64,000 nt of DNA. It comes from Pictodentalium vernedei (lineage: Eukaryota > Mollusca > Scaphopoda > Dentaliida > Dentaliidae). A model generated the notes under the pieces. The model made no database searches. It worked only from the letters and a program-made list of their open reading frames with translations, and was not told where the DNA came from. The position numbers were made by a program, and so were the translations under genes. Shown here one piece after another: positions 20,839-32,084 of the stretch (position 1 is the stretch's first letter; every line of letters starts with the position of its first letter). The DNA lies in contig CM062292.1 in NCBI GenBank assembly GCA_031216915.1, forward strand, positions 201,211,262 to 201,275,261, written 5' to 3'.

Positions 20839-23800
20839 CTAGAGGGGGGTATCAGTACCCCGTGGCTCACCAACAGGTGGCCAATGTAAAGGGGTGGCTG
20901 GAGTAAAAAAAAAAAGTTCAAAACTTGCACACAAAAGTCCAAAATTAAAGAAAATAAGCAGCTAAAGGGTTAAATAATATAATAATAACCCCTAAGAAGC
21001 ATGCTAACATAAAATAGGAACCATGGCAATATGCTACAAGGTAAGTCTCCACTTTGAAAAAAAGAAAGACAAACCTCAAAACCTGCACATAAAAGTAAAA
21101 AAAGTATCACATTTGTTTCAAAGGGTTAAAATTTAGAAAAATACCCTGAAAATATTACAATAACCAGCGTGGCAATATGCCAGTGAGATAAAACTCCACT
21201 TAAAAAAAAATATCAAAACCTGCACACAAAAGTACAAAACCTGCACAGAAAAGTCCAAAATTAAAGTAAATAAGCAGCTAAAGGGTTAAATAATATAAAA
21301 ATAGCCCAAGAAGCATCCTAACATAAAATAGGAACCATGGCAATATGCTACAAGGTAAGTCACCACTTGGAAGAAAAGAAAGACAAACCTCAAAACCTGC
21401 ACATAAAAGTAAAAAAAAAGTATCACATTTGTTTCAAGGGGTTAAAATTGAGAAAAATACCCTGTCACAGTAACCACAACGGCAACATGCCAGTAAGGTG
21501 AAAGTCTACTTGAAAAATATCCACTTGGAAGAAAAGAAAGACAAACCTCAAAACCTGCACATAAAAGTATCACATTTGTTTCCAAGGGTTAAAATTTAGA
21601 AAAATACCCTGAAAATGTTACAGTAACCACCATGGTAATATGCCAGTGAGGTAAAACTCCACTTAAAAAAAAATATCAAAACCTGCACACAAAAGTACAA
21701 AACCTGCACACAAAAGTCCAAAATTAAAGTAAATAAGCAGCTAAAGGGTTAAATAATATAATAATAGCCCCAAGAAGCATCCTAACATAAAATAGGAACC
21801 ATGGCAATATGCTACAAGGTAAGTTGCCTCTTGGAAGAGAAGAAAGACAAACCTCAAAACCTGCACATAAAAGTCAAAATAAGTCCAAAATTTGATTCAA
21901 AGGGTTAAAATTAAGACGAAATACCCTGGAAAAGAGTTAAATGTTATCGTGAACCCCCACAGCAATATGCAAAGAAGAAAAAAAATTTTTTAAAAGCACA
22001 AAAATCCAAACCTGTAAACAAAAGAAGTCCAAAATTGAAGTAATTAAGCAGGGAAAGGGTTAAAGAATACAACGTAGCCCTAAGATGCATGTTTACATAC
22101 AACAGAAAGCATGGACATATGCTACAAGGTAAATCTACACTTGGAAGAAAGGAAAAAAAACCCCATGAAAACCTGCACGCAAACGTCAAAATAAGTCTAA
22201 AATACTATTCAAAGGGTGGAAAAATTTTTAAAAATGCACTGGAAAGATATCAATGTTATAATAACCACCACTGCAATATGCAGTGAGGTCAACCTCACTT
22301 GAAATTGTTTTTTTTATCGCAACCTGTACATAAAAGTAAGAAACTGTAAGCCTAAGTCCAAAAGCTGTACATAAAAGTCCAAAAATGAAGTAATTCAGCA
22401 GGAAAAGGGTTAAATAATACAAACATAGCCCTAAGATGCATGTTTACATACAATAGAAAGCATGGACATATGCTGCAAGGTAAATCTCCACTTGGAAGAA
22501 AGGAAAAAAAAAACATCAAAACCTGCACGTAAACATCAAAATAAGTCTAAAATTTGATTCAAAGGGTTAAAATTAAGACAAAATACCCTGGAAAAGAGTT
22601 AAATGTTATAGTGAACCACCATAGCAATATGCAGTAACTCTACACTTGGAAGAAAGGAAAAAAAAAATGAAAGTGTCAATGACACTGTAGCTCAACTTGA
22701 CAAACTTGAACTTGGTAAGTTATAAATGAAATGGCAAAATTGAAGATCATTGGTACCAATGTCATTTTTTTTGCCAATGGCAACATTTTTTGACAGAAAC
22801 CAAAGAAAATTGATAGCTCCCATCTAGAGGCCCCCCCCAAACAAGCATGTCATGTTTCAAAGCAATCAGATCATAAATGTGCCCTGTAGGGTGTATAAAA
22901 GGGAAATATTGTGGTCTGACTAGACTAAATTCTAAGAACGTTGGCCGTGGCAACATTTTTTGACAGAAATGGAAGAAAATCGATAGCTCCCATCTAGAGG
23001 TCACCGTAAATAAGCATACCAGGTTTCAAAGCAATCTAATCATAAATGTGCCCTGTAGAGTGAGCCAAAGGGAAATATTGTGGTCTGACTAAACTAAGTT
23101 CTAAGAATGTTGGCTGCGGGAACATTTTTGGATGGAAATTGAAGAAAATCGATAGCTCTCATCTAGAGGTCACCCCAAACAAGCATGAAAGGTTTCAAAG
23201 CAATCCGATCATAAATGTGCCCTGTAGGGTGTGCCAAAGGGAAATATTGAGTCTTCTGACTAAACTAAGTTTTAAGAACGTTGGCCGCGGCAACATTTTT
23301 TGACAAATTGCAGAAAATCGATAGCTCCCATCTAGAGGTCTCCCCAAACAAGCATACCAGGTTTCAAAGCAATCTGATCATAAATGGGCCCTGTAGGGTG
23401 TGCCAAAGGAAAATATTGAGGTCTGACTAAACTAAGTTCTACGAACGTTGGCCGTGGCAACATTTTTTGCCGGAAATTGAAGAAAATCCATAGCTCCCAT
23501 CTAGATATCACCCTAAATAAGCATACCAGGTTTCAAAGCAATCAAAACATAAATGTGCCCTGTAGGGTGTGCCAAAGGGAAATATTGTGGTTTGACTAAA
23601 CTAAGTTCTAAGAACGTTGGCCACGGCAACATTTTTTGACGGAAATTGAAGAAAATCGATAGCTCCCATCTAGAGGTCACCCCAAATAAGCATGCCAGGT
23701 TTCAAAGCAATCCGATCATAAATGTACCCTGTAGGGTGTGCCAAAGGGAAATATTGAGTCTTCTGACTAAACTAAGTTCTAAGAACGTTGGCCGCGGCAA

Positions 23801-24987
23801 CATTTTTTGACAGAAATTGAAGAAAATCGATAGCACCCATCTAGAGGTCTCCCCAAACAAGCATACCAGCTTTCAAAGCAATCTGATCATAAATGTGCCC
23901 TATAGGGTGTGCCAAAGGGAAATATTGAGGTCTGACTAAACTAAGTTCTACGAACGTTGGCCGTGGCAACATTTTTTGCCGGAAATTGAAGAAAATCCAT
24001 AGCTCCCATCTAGAGGTCACCCTAAATAAGCATACCAGGTTTCAAAGCAATCAAATCATAAATGTGCCCTGTAGGGTGTGCCAAAGGGAAATATTGTGGT
24101 TTGACTAAACTAAGTTCTAAGAGTGTTGGCCGCGGCAACATTTTTTGACGGAAATTGAAGAAAATCGATAGCTCCCATCTAGAGGTCACCCCAAACAAGC
24201 ATGCCCAGTTTCAAAGTAATCTGATCATAAATGCGACCTGTGAGGTGTGCCAAAGGAAATTGTGGACGTACGTACTAACGTACTAACATACTAACGTACG
24301 TACGTACGTACGTACGTACGTACGCCGACGGACGAGAAGTGATGGCAATAGCTCAGCTTGACTTTGTCAAGTTGAGCTAAAAACCCATGAAAACCTGCAC
24401 GCAAACGTCAAAATAAGTCTAAAAATCTATTGAAGGGGTTAAAATTTTTTTTAAAATGTACTGGAAAGATATCAATGTTATAATAACCACCACTGCAATA
24501 TGCAGTGAGGTCAACCTCACTTGAAATTGTTTTTTTTATCACAACCTGTACATAAAAGTAAGAAGCTGTACGCCTAAGTCCAAAAGCTGTACATAAAAGT
24601 CCAAAATTGAAGTAATTCAGCAGGAAAAGGGTTAAATAATACAAACATAGCCCTAAGATGCATGTTTACATACAATAGAAAGCATGGACATATGCTGCAA
24701 GGTAAATCTCCACTTGAAAGAAAGGAAAAAAAAAACATCAAAACCTGCACGCAAACATCAAAATAAGTCTAAAATTTGATTCAAAGGGTTAAAATTACGA
24801 CAAAATACCCTGGAAAAGAGTTAAATGTTATAGTGAACCACTATAGCAATATGCTGAAACTAGAAAAAAATTTGAAAAGCCAAAAAATCAAAACCTGTAC
24901 ACAAAAGTTCAAAATATTTGAGAGCGGACGCCGACGCCGACATGAGGGCTATGCCATAGGCTCACTCAACTAACGTTGGTGAGCCAA
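20839..24987 (+). mobile_element. HLE-6: Helitron-like element inside HLE-7
   Basis: The 5' end CTAGAGGGGGGTATCAGTAC is followed by GGCTCACCAAC (20864-20874). The 3' end carries a GGACGCCGACGCCGAC tract and a hairpin with distal arm GTTGGTGAGCC (24975-24985), the perfect 11-bp reverse complement. It ends CCAA instead of CTAA. The inside is an irregular array built on 'aaaacctgcaca.aaaagtcc' and 'agggttaaa' units. Removing 20839-24987 gives 'gtgacaaa|aaactgatt', matching the uninterrupted sibling at 35440-35455. Interrupted in turn by HLE-5. Confidence 0.85.
22666..24380 (+). mobile_element. HLE-5: innermost Helitron-like element of the nest
   Basis: The 5' end has the same AGTGTCAATGACACT hairpin as HLE-7, followed by GCTCAACTTGACAAA (22690-22704). 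The 3' hairpin arm TTTGTCAAGTTGAGC (24363-24377) is its perfect 15-bp reverse complement, then CTAA. The inside holds about nine monomers of ~169 bp with a three-monomer higher-order unit of ~510 bp (variant 'gtcttctgactaaac' at about 23250 and 23759; 'ctacgaacgttggccg' 510 bp apart). An ACGT microsatellite (24265-24325) lies before the hairpin. The host repeat resumes at 24381, and an uninterrupted copy of the target exists at 22150-22175. Confidence 0.9.
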
Positions 24988-26272
24988 AAACTGATTGGAC
25001 CTAATTTCGGTACAAAATGGCCACTGGCAACCATCTTGAATTTTGGACCGCACCCAGAAACACTCGTTCTCGTCCCAAGGTGATAACAAAGGTAACGAAG
25101 AAGTTTTGTGAAGATCGGTTGATAAATACAGCCTCTAGCCCGAGCCGTATTGACATGTGCACTTACAGTGTTTAAGTAGCACTGAATAAATCAAAGTTCA
25201 TCTAATTTGCATAATTTCTGCACAAGAAAAAAACCCGTACTATATGTGATGTATTCCATGTTACTAAACATTCATACAAAAATTTATTCAAATCAGAACT
25301 TTCATACAGAAGTTCTGTACAAAAGACTGATTACACTAATTTTGGTACAAAATGGCCACTGGCAGCCATCTTGAATTTTGGACCACACCCAGAAACACTC
25401 GTTCTCGTCCCAAGGTGATAACAAAGGTACCCAAGACGTTTCGTGAAGATCGGTTCATAAATACAGACTCTGCCCAAGCCGTATTGACATGTGTACTTAC
25501 TGTGTGTAAGTGGCACTGAAAAAATCAAAGTTCATCTAATTTGCATAATTTCTGCACGAGAAAAAACCCCGTATTTTCTGTGATGTATCCCATGGTACTA
25601 AACATTCACACAAAAAATTATTCAAATCAGCGCTTTCATATGGAAGTCCTGTGCAAAAAATCTGATTGCACCAAATTTTGTACAAAATGGCTGCCATCGG
25701 CCATCTTGAATTTTGGACCGGACCCAAAAACACTCATTCTCGTCCCACAGTGATAACAAAGGTACCCAAGGAGTTTCGTAAAGATCGGTTCATAAATACC
25801 TCTAGCCCGAACCGTATTGGCATTTGCACTTACAGTGCTGAAAGTAACACCAAAAAACATCAAAGTTAGTCTAATTTGCATAATTTACGCACAAGAAAAA
25901 AACCTGTATTATATGTGATGTATCCCATGGTACTAAACATTCATACAAAAAATTATTCAAATCAGAGCTTTCATATGGAAGTTCTGTACAAAAAACAGAT
26001 TCCTGCATTGTCGGTACAAAATGGTGGCTGGCAGCCATCTTGAATTCCGGACCGCACCCAAAAACACTCATTCTCGTCCCACGGTCATAACAAAGGTACC
26101 CAAGAAGTTTCGTAAAGATCGGTTCATAAATACGGCCTCTAGCCTGAGCCGTATCCAATTGTTGACGGACAGACGGACGACGGGCCATGGCATAAGCTCA
26201 AATTTGGCTTCGCCAAAGTTGAGCTAAAAATAGGGTTTGAGCTATGGCACACTTGTGACAATTTATGGCACT

Positions 26273-26557
26273 CTAAGAATTCCCTTGCTTAACGAATTCG
26301 GTGAAATAGTTGATAATTAACCCCTCAGAGGCTTGAAGGGGATTATGATCCCGTTCACAACACCATAAGTACCATTTTCGCCAAGCGTATTCAGACTGTT
26401 TGTTGGTAGAATTCCTCCAAGACTTGGAGACAATTTTGGTAGCTGCTTTTGAAAGGCCATCACTTTGCAAGTGAGACCTGATACACAACAGCCTATCAGC
26501 TGAGGGTCGAGATGAGTCGCGAAAAGATGAATGTCGCACAAGAAAGCCCATTCCCAA
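26273..26557 (-). pseudogene. DIRS-2 tyrosine recombinase, N-terminal remnant
   Basis: The minus frame contains SWRNSTNKQSEYAWRKWYLWC and a following INYFTEF stretch, the SAM-like N-terminal domain that binds DNA in DIRS recombinases. It stops at 26273, before any catalytic residue. About 45 bases further on, HLE-7 ends; the C-terminal Tyr box lies beyond that insertion at 20274. It overlaps the RNase H region in another frame. Confidence 0.7.
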
Positions 26558-26957
26558 ATAGCTTTAGCCAGATCACAGAAATTGTGGTGTTTACCGCCCG
26601 TGTTATTAATATAGGCAACTGCAACGGAATTGTCAGATTTTATGCAAATGTGGCAGTTTCTTTCTGCGGAAATCAAAGCGTCCATACCTTTTTGAATGGC
26701 CAGTAACTCTAAAAAGTTGATATGATAACCCTGTTCTATGACATTCCACGACCCACTGGCAGATGCATCGGCAGAAACTGCCCCCTCCCCCCCCAGCCTT
26801 CCAAGGAGGCATCTGTATAAATACAAAGATCGACCTGAGAGTTGGAAATGGAACAACTATTCATTGAAGAAATGGAATCTAACCACCAAATGATTTGAGA
26901 TCGGGCAGCATCAGAAAGTTGCATTGTATCGTCGTAAGACTTGAATTTGAGTGCCAT
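26317..26957 (-). pseudogene. DIRS-2 RNase H domain, frameshifted
   Basis: Follows RT on the same strand. IYTDASLEGWGG (first Asp) is in 26736-26957; INFLELLAI (Glu) and IKSDNSVAVAYINNTGG (Asp) are in the overlapping frame 26317-26856. The C-terminal His box is degenerate (FATHLDPQLIGCC). A C-rich run near 26783-26795 marks the likely frameshift. Not functional as it stands. Confidence 0.8.
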
Positions 26958-26994
26958 ACATTATCTTGTTCCAGTTGTCGAAAGTAAAATTTGC

Positions 26995-27762
26995 TCATCT
27001 TAACAGCCTCAAAGGCCGATGTAAACAACTCAAAAGATGGGCAACCTGTAGAATGGTTGGGTGTGCAAAGTCCAGTATAGATCTGCAGGCTGACAAAATG
27101 GTAGCAATCTTGTCGGAAGGTAAAGAGATGGTAAACTGATTGGTATCAAAAATAAATCCAAGATATTTAATCTGTTGAGAAGGTGTAATGGCGGATTTCG
27201 CCATGTTAATCTGAAAACCCAGACTCTGAAGAAGCTCACAAAGTTTATGAACCTGAAGTTGACAGGAGGAGGAAGACTGATTCGCCAAAACGGAATCGTC
27301 AATGTAATAAGAACAGCGGACGCCAACTTGGCGCAGGCTAGAAAAGGTAGGCTTCATGATTTTGGTGAACGTTCGAGGCGAGGAGGCCAAACCGAAAGGA
27401 AGACAAGTAAATCTGTACAACTGGTTGGCCCAGATAAACCTTAAGAATTTCCTGTGGGATTTGTGGATCGGAATGGTGAAGTAAGCATCGCTTAAATCAA
27501 CAGAGACCAGAAAATCATTCTGTTTAAGGAGCCTGTGTACCCAAGAAACACTCTCCATTTTGAAGTGGGAATATGTGACGAAAAAATTTAACTGATGCAG
27601 ATCAATAATGGTGCGCGGATCGCCTGTCTTTTTGGGGCGTACAAAAATGTTGGAAATAAACTGGTCCAACTGGTGAACAGAAGGAACAATTGCCTTTTTG
27701 GAGAGGAGACTTTGAACCTCCTTATTAATGGCTGCAAATTTATCTTTTGAGAATCGAGACAC
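26995..27762 (-). CDS. DIRS-2 reverse transcriptase (intact frame, relic element)
   Basis: 255-codon open frame, the best preserved protein in the window. Motifs in order: IIDLHQLNFFV, motif A SVDLSDAYFTIPI, motif B CLPFGLASSPRTFTKIM, motif C YIDDSVLA (catalytic YxDD), LGFQINMAKS, and YLGFIFD. It would copy DIRS RNA into DNA. The first Met (27762) is probably not the true start, because RT in DIRS continues from upstream sequence and the residues just before are frameshifted. The C-terminal connection to RNase H is broken near 26960. Family assignment rests on the neighbouring tyrosine recombinase and split terminal repeats. Confidence 0.85.
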   Translation of the reverse strand: MSRFSKDKFAAINKEVQSLLSKKAIVPSVHQLDQFISNIFVRPKKTGDPRTIIDLHQLNFFVTYSHFKMESVSWVHRLLKQNDFLVSVDLSDAYFTIPIHKSHRKFLRFIWANQLYRFTCLPFGLASSPRTFTKIMKPTFSSLRQVGVRCSYYIDDSVLANQSSSSCQLQVHKLCELLQSLGFQINMAKSAITPSQQIKYLGFIFDTNQFTISLPSDKIATILSACRSILDFAHPTILQVAHLLSCLHRPLRLLR

Positions 27763-27859
27763 TGAAGGTGTTACAGATTGGATGGAAAAAGAAGTCCACT
27801 GAAGTTTGACCCCTTTGATAGCATCAAGGATCCATTTTCACTGAGTGAGCTTCTTCCAG

Positions 27860-29401
27860 TTAGGAATGTGAAGAGCGGTAGAACCAGCCCAAAATATACC
27901 ACTTACCCGTGAAGCTAATTCCGGTTGTCCCGGTCTGATCTGTACAAGCGGTTGCTGAAGCATGCTCGGCCCCAGTGAAAGTGGCCCCTGCCCAAAAAAG
28001 AGAGCTGTCACAGCCAGACTGATCAGGATAGGGTCTACTCCCCCCCCCCCCTGCCCCCCCCCCCTCCGCCCTGTTGCCATGAAAGTTGGTGTGACCACGT
28101 CCTGAAAAGCCTCTACTTCTGGTCTGAAATGTATTGGTGACAGTGGTAATACGAGAAGCGTCAGAGCACTTCTTTAGGGACTTCTCAACATCATCCCCAA
28201 AGAGAAGGTCCGTAATAGGCTGTTCTGCAGAGCACAGAGATTTGAATCTTGCCGAAAATTGAGGCTTGAGTACAAAAACATCTGCATATAGACATGTTAT
28301 ATATATCCCAGCAACAACCAAGGTTTTCAAACCCTTCATCTCGTCATTGAATTGGCCATTTAAATCCTGCATTTTAGAATCGGTCGAGGAACTACCTAAC
28401 AGTCGAGGCTGTGCAAGATTGATTTTTTGTAATTTCCGAAGTTTATAAAAAATTTGAAAATAGGGAATGGAAGAAATTGCAGAACCCTTCTGAATATCCT
28501 GCATGAGCACATCTTGTGTTCTGGAACGTGCATCCAACTGAGACCAGAGCTCAGGATTCACCCTAGGCGGCTTAATGAAAGTAGCATTATGGGGACAAGA
28601 AATTTTGAGGACAAATCAGAAATGTTCGATTTGTTGGTAAATATCTTATTTGCATAGTCATCAAGATTAGTGGGAACGCAATCCCCAAAATCACCGTCAT
28701 CGGTGAAGACATTTGGAAGAGAAATCTCGTCTTCCATGACAGCAGATTCGTCAGCAGAATCTATTCGCAGTGGTGAGCGGTTATCATCAGAATCAAAGCA
28801 GAACTCACTGCATTGAACAGTGGAAGAAGCCCCGGCGGAGTGTCCACATTGTGCAACTGTATGTGGTGATTGAGAAGCGGAGTCACCATCACCTGAAGTA
28901 TTCAAGGATGCCTTAACAGCCTTAACAATGGCAGCTAAGACTGCCGGACCAAGAGACTTGTCTGTGGGCTGAGCTTTCTCCTTTTCAGATGCCACAGCCG
29001 GCCTGGGTTCAACCCTGTTGTGAGCCCAAGGCTTAGGAACCTTCGATTTACCCAAACTGGGTCGAGTTGGTGGGGGTCATAAATTTTGTGGCTGCGCCAC
29101 CTTTCTTATTTAAACGTTTGTCTGGCAAGTCACTTCGTGATCTCTTACATTTCGTACTGTTGTTATGAGCTGAAGCTACTTGGGTTTGAGATGAAAGCAA
29201 CGGTCTGCCAAACCCCGAGAAGGATGATTCATCCTCATCAGAATCGAAAATGGACAAACAGTCCAAATTCTTCTCCGACCCATTGGCTGCAGATTTATCA
29301 TTGTTTTGGCCATTAATGGATTTATCAGTGCAACATGAAGCTTCGCTTTCAGTTTCCGAACTTGAAGTACAAGACCCAGAAGACTCGTCTGAAACAGACA
29401 T
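27860..29401 (-). pseudogene. DIRS-2 gag-like region, frameshifted
   Basis: Three successive minus frames: 29401-29048 (Ser/Asp/Glu-rich N-terminus, basic KRSRSDLPDKR patch), 29055-28558, and 28561-27860. The last begins upstream as CPHNATFIKPPRVNPELW and continues SQLDARSRTQDVLMQDIQK, typical of the nucleocapsid-like ORF before RT in DIRS elements. The junction near 28600 is a clear frameshift because the conserved reading jumps frame there. Two C-rich runs (28037-28073) lie near the 3' end. No zinc knuckle seen. Gag assignment is by position and composition, not by a hallmark motif. Confidence 0.6.
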
Positions 29402-29600
29402 GGTGAAGGTAAAATACTAATAATACAGCTCCATTGGTTGCTCGAAGACAAAAAGATGGTTCACAGTGTGTGGCTCGGGTTTATATTGGCCTACCACAGT
29501 TCAATTTTCGACTTCTTTGAAAGCGAGACTACTCAGTTTGCACGGGACATAAATGCTATTTAACAAGATAAGCCCGATAGGCTTGTACAGAAAATAATCC

Positions 29601-29970
29601 ATTGTGGTTATACTAACATAATTAAAAGTATTAAAAGCTCTTAATTGGGTTTCAATTGCTATTCAGTTACACAACTCATTAAAGACTGAGATGTTTTTAT
29701 AAGTTCCCTGTGAAAAGATTAGGATTATTGCTGAATAAACAATTTCATACATACCTGAAATGTGACAGATAGGATTATAAAAATAAATTTGTGTTGAAAA
29801 TCTTCACTGAAGATTTTCAACACTAATTTATTTTTATAATTTTTATAACAGTCCATTTCAATTTTTTACAAAAACTTCATAAAAAAGAACAACTACAAAG
29901 TAATTACAAAAATCCATTCTTCTCCATTTCTGAATTTTGTGGTTGGTTATTCACTGACTTGAGAAAACCT
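29601..29970. other. Spacer with strong hairpin, between DIRS-2 and pogo-like end
   Basis: AT-rich. It contains an almost perfect hairpin with 33-nt arms and a 1-nt loop (29774-29806 / 29808-29840). This could be a small fold-back element or part of the outer TIR element. Confidence 0.5.
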
Positions 29971-30055
29971 GAAACCTGTAATGAGAGACCACCTGTCTTG
30001 AGAGACCACTTATGTGTGGCCCAAAGGGCGGTCTCTCAAGACAGGTTCTACTGTA

Positions 30056-32084
30056 TATTGTGGTCTAAGAAATTTCTGCACATTGTTATTGTGCTGAAAC
30101 TTTGAAATCAGAAAACAGGTTACTGAACAAGTGTACATGCCCTCCGATGACGTGATTATTCCATGACCTGCATAATGTAATCAACCCCCAATGAAAAGCT
30201 AGACAAACTATAAACAATAGCCTCATCGAATATTAAATGCATCACATGACCAAATGGTGCAATTTGTTTGATCAGTATGTGCACTACATAATGCGAGTTG
30301 TAAAACTTCATTCAATAGTAAATATCATTATGTGATGTTTTGTTTTCTGACCAATCTTATTACTGCAACATTTAACCAAAACAAAGTGATGAAAAAGCCT
30401 GGACTTTTGCAGATGCACTTCTGCTGTCAGCTTTAATTAAAATGACACAACAGTTGCAGGTACATGTCTACTGTTCATACCTCATTGTGTTTTAATCAGT
30501 GTAATGGAATCTCGAATCTTTGCCCGGTAATTATTTTCATGAAAATTAGATAAACGTGAAAAACAGAGCTTCTTGTTTCCAATTTAGAAGCGCGAGTGCG
30601 ATAGTGCTCCTCAAACTGACAGCACTGCAACACGAGAGAAAAAAAACCTGAAATATAGATTAAAACCATTTTATTCCAGAGAAAAGAAATTTTTTGCTTC
30701 TCTTTTACATATTGCACCTTGAGTGCATCAAGGTGCCATCTGCAATGCTCTAGCATTGCAGATGGCACATTGATGGACACAAGGGGCAATATGATCTCCA
30801 AGTCCATCAGTGAAGTATTGAGGCTTGTGAATCTTTTGCAGGATTTTCTCCAAGCAATAAGAGTATCACCTGGAGATGAGGATGATACCTATAGTGGCAG
30901 TGAGTGTGGTTACCTCCTGGGCTGTGGTTGCTGCATGGAGCACTCAGCACCCCCCTCGCCCACCATCCCCTCCCCACCAACAGTTAAAAGCTAATCACAA
31001 CACCGGAGACACCAAAAACAATGATTTCTTTGTTGCACTAAGTTAATGTACATGTAGCTCAAGGAATCTGTTAAAAAAATCATATCTCTAGCCAGTGGGG
31101 TATCCAAAGCTTTAGGACATGGATGGATATCCCCACCACGTTTTATACAATAAAAAAAGAAAACAATTTAAATGGCGATGTTTTGTGAATAGTGCTGGAT
31201 GGATATGGCAGTTGTGATAAGTAAAGGATTAATTGCATTTGGTTTTGAAATTAAATTTCTATTAACCCTTTTCCTTACATGACAACACATTTCTGGCCAG
31301 TGCTATTTACAAAACTCACCATCGAAATTTGATTAATTTTTAAAAAGCTTTTACCTCCTAATCATACCATATGGCCCATCATTGGACTGAGCACAATGAG
31401 CTCATTCCAATGAAGGGTCATAAACTATAGTTTGGAGAAAAGATAATGTTTAGTTATTGATGAAATGTTTTTAATCGTCTCTACTCATGTGTTACGGCCC
31501 CTATTATAAAAACAGAATTGATATGTCCTTAGTTAATAATTATAAACAATTAATATTTTCCAAAATTATTTTTTAATTAGAATGAGTAGACTTTGGCTTG
31601 GGTGATCACTTATTTGCAATGAGCGTAGTTTGAATGTACCTGTCAATATGTTTACAAATACTCTTAAAGAGGATTTATTTTTAGCACTCTAATTGTTTAT
31701 TTGGGTCACACTTGTTTAGGGAAATTAGACAGAATCATCTAGAAACTTAATGAGGTGACTTCTTAATTCTGCCAATCAGAAGTTAATAGAACAGTAGAGC
31801 ATAGTAGAAATATTTCCTTCTGGAACCTTCTACTTGAAGACTATAAAAGTCTCTTTCAACAGACTTCTGACATTCTTTCATCTCACTCAGCATTGAAAAG
31901 TGACTGACTATTGTTTATGCATTCGGCATTAGAGATTATCATTACAGATAGTGCATTATCCCAGATAGCATCTGAGTTTAATATATATTTCATGGAATAT
32001 TATTTTGAGCTCTGAGCAGCTTTTGTATTGGAAAAGTAATTACAAAATTAAAAGAGAATTTATTCTTCCTGTGTGAACCATGAA
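30056..32084. other. Spacer with one fold-back and one palindrome
   Basis: No gene supported. Contents noted: the fold-back at 30718-30784, and at 31373-31430 a copy of the dispersed palindrome family ('atgagctcattccaatgaagggtcata'). Confidence 0.5.
30718..30784. repeat. 67-bp fold-back element, copy 1
   Basis: Inner arms GTGCCATCTGCAATGCT (30733-30749) and AGCATTGCAGATGGCAC (30752-30768) are perfectly complementary; outer arms (CCTTGAGTGCATCAAG...) are imperfect. A second copy of the same sequence lies at 47159-47226. Confidence 0.8.

Larger units (their letters stand above)
20444..26227 (+). mobile_element. HLE-7: Helitron-like element inside DIRS-2
   Basis: The 5' end TGAAAGTGTCAATGACACT holds a perfect 7-bp-arm hairpin (AGTGTCA/TGACACT), then GCTCAACTTGTC (20468-20479). 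The 3' end has a GACGGACAGACGG microsatellite (26164-26180) and the hairpin GCTCAAATTTGGC..GCCAAAGTTGAGC ending in CTAA (26224-26227). Own sequence is 20444-20838 plus 24988-26227, with ~340 bp repeated units (25531, 25871). HLE-9 at 35051-36865 is the same family without the nested insertion and gives the empty site for HLE-6. Confidence 0.85.
19326..29600 (-). mobile_element. DIRS-2: DIRS-type retrotransposon, split by HLE-7
   Basis: Minus-strand element with gag-like region, RT, RNase H and tyrosine recombinase in DIRS order, about 4.5 kb once the 5.8 kb insertion is removed. Terminal repeats: 19405-19482 is inverted to 29488-29565 (about 78 bp, one mismatch seen). Diagnostic internal complementary region at 19866-19990: it joins the complement of the left end (19328-19410) to the complement of the right end (29540-29600), with the junction at about 19944/19945 ('gcatgagggg|ggattatttt'). 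This arrangement is how DIRS elements rebuild their ends through a circle. Coding parts are decayed and part of the recombinase is missing. Confidence 0.85.
19065..30053. mobile_element. pogo/Tc1-mariner-like TIR element, split by a nest
   Basis: Outermost layer of the nest. The 24-bp inverted ends begin CAGTAAAACCTG (19065) and, read inward from the other side, CAGTAGAACCTG (from 30053), with two mismatches in total, and are flanked by TA on both sides (19063-19064, 30054-30055). Inside the left piece the word 'ttgagagaccacctg' repeats several times (19078-19290), and the right piece has it again (29975-30010). The combined element without insertions is only a few hundred bases, so it is non-autonomous. 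TA duplication and CAGT ends fit the Tc1/mariner/pogo superfamily. The stretch 29601-29970 may be part of it or another insertion. Confidence 0.6.

Noticed and set aside
25331-26227. Overlapping frames on both strands with similar peptides (also at 35412-36865 and 55595-56836)
   Set aside because: They recur once per ~335-340 bp unit in three elements, on both strands. Tandem-repeat translations, not a protein family.
26995-27762. LTR retrovirus or LINE origin for the reverse transcriptase
   Set aside because: A tyrosine recombinase follows instead of integrase or endonuclease, and the terminal/internal complementary repeats are of DIRS type. No LTR or envelope seen.
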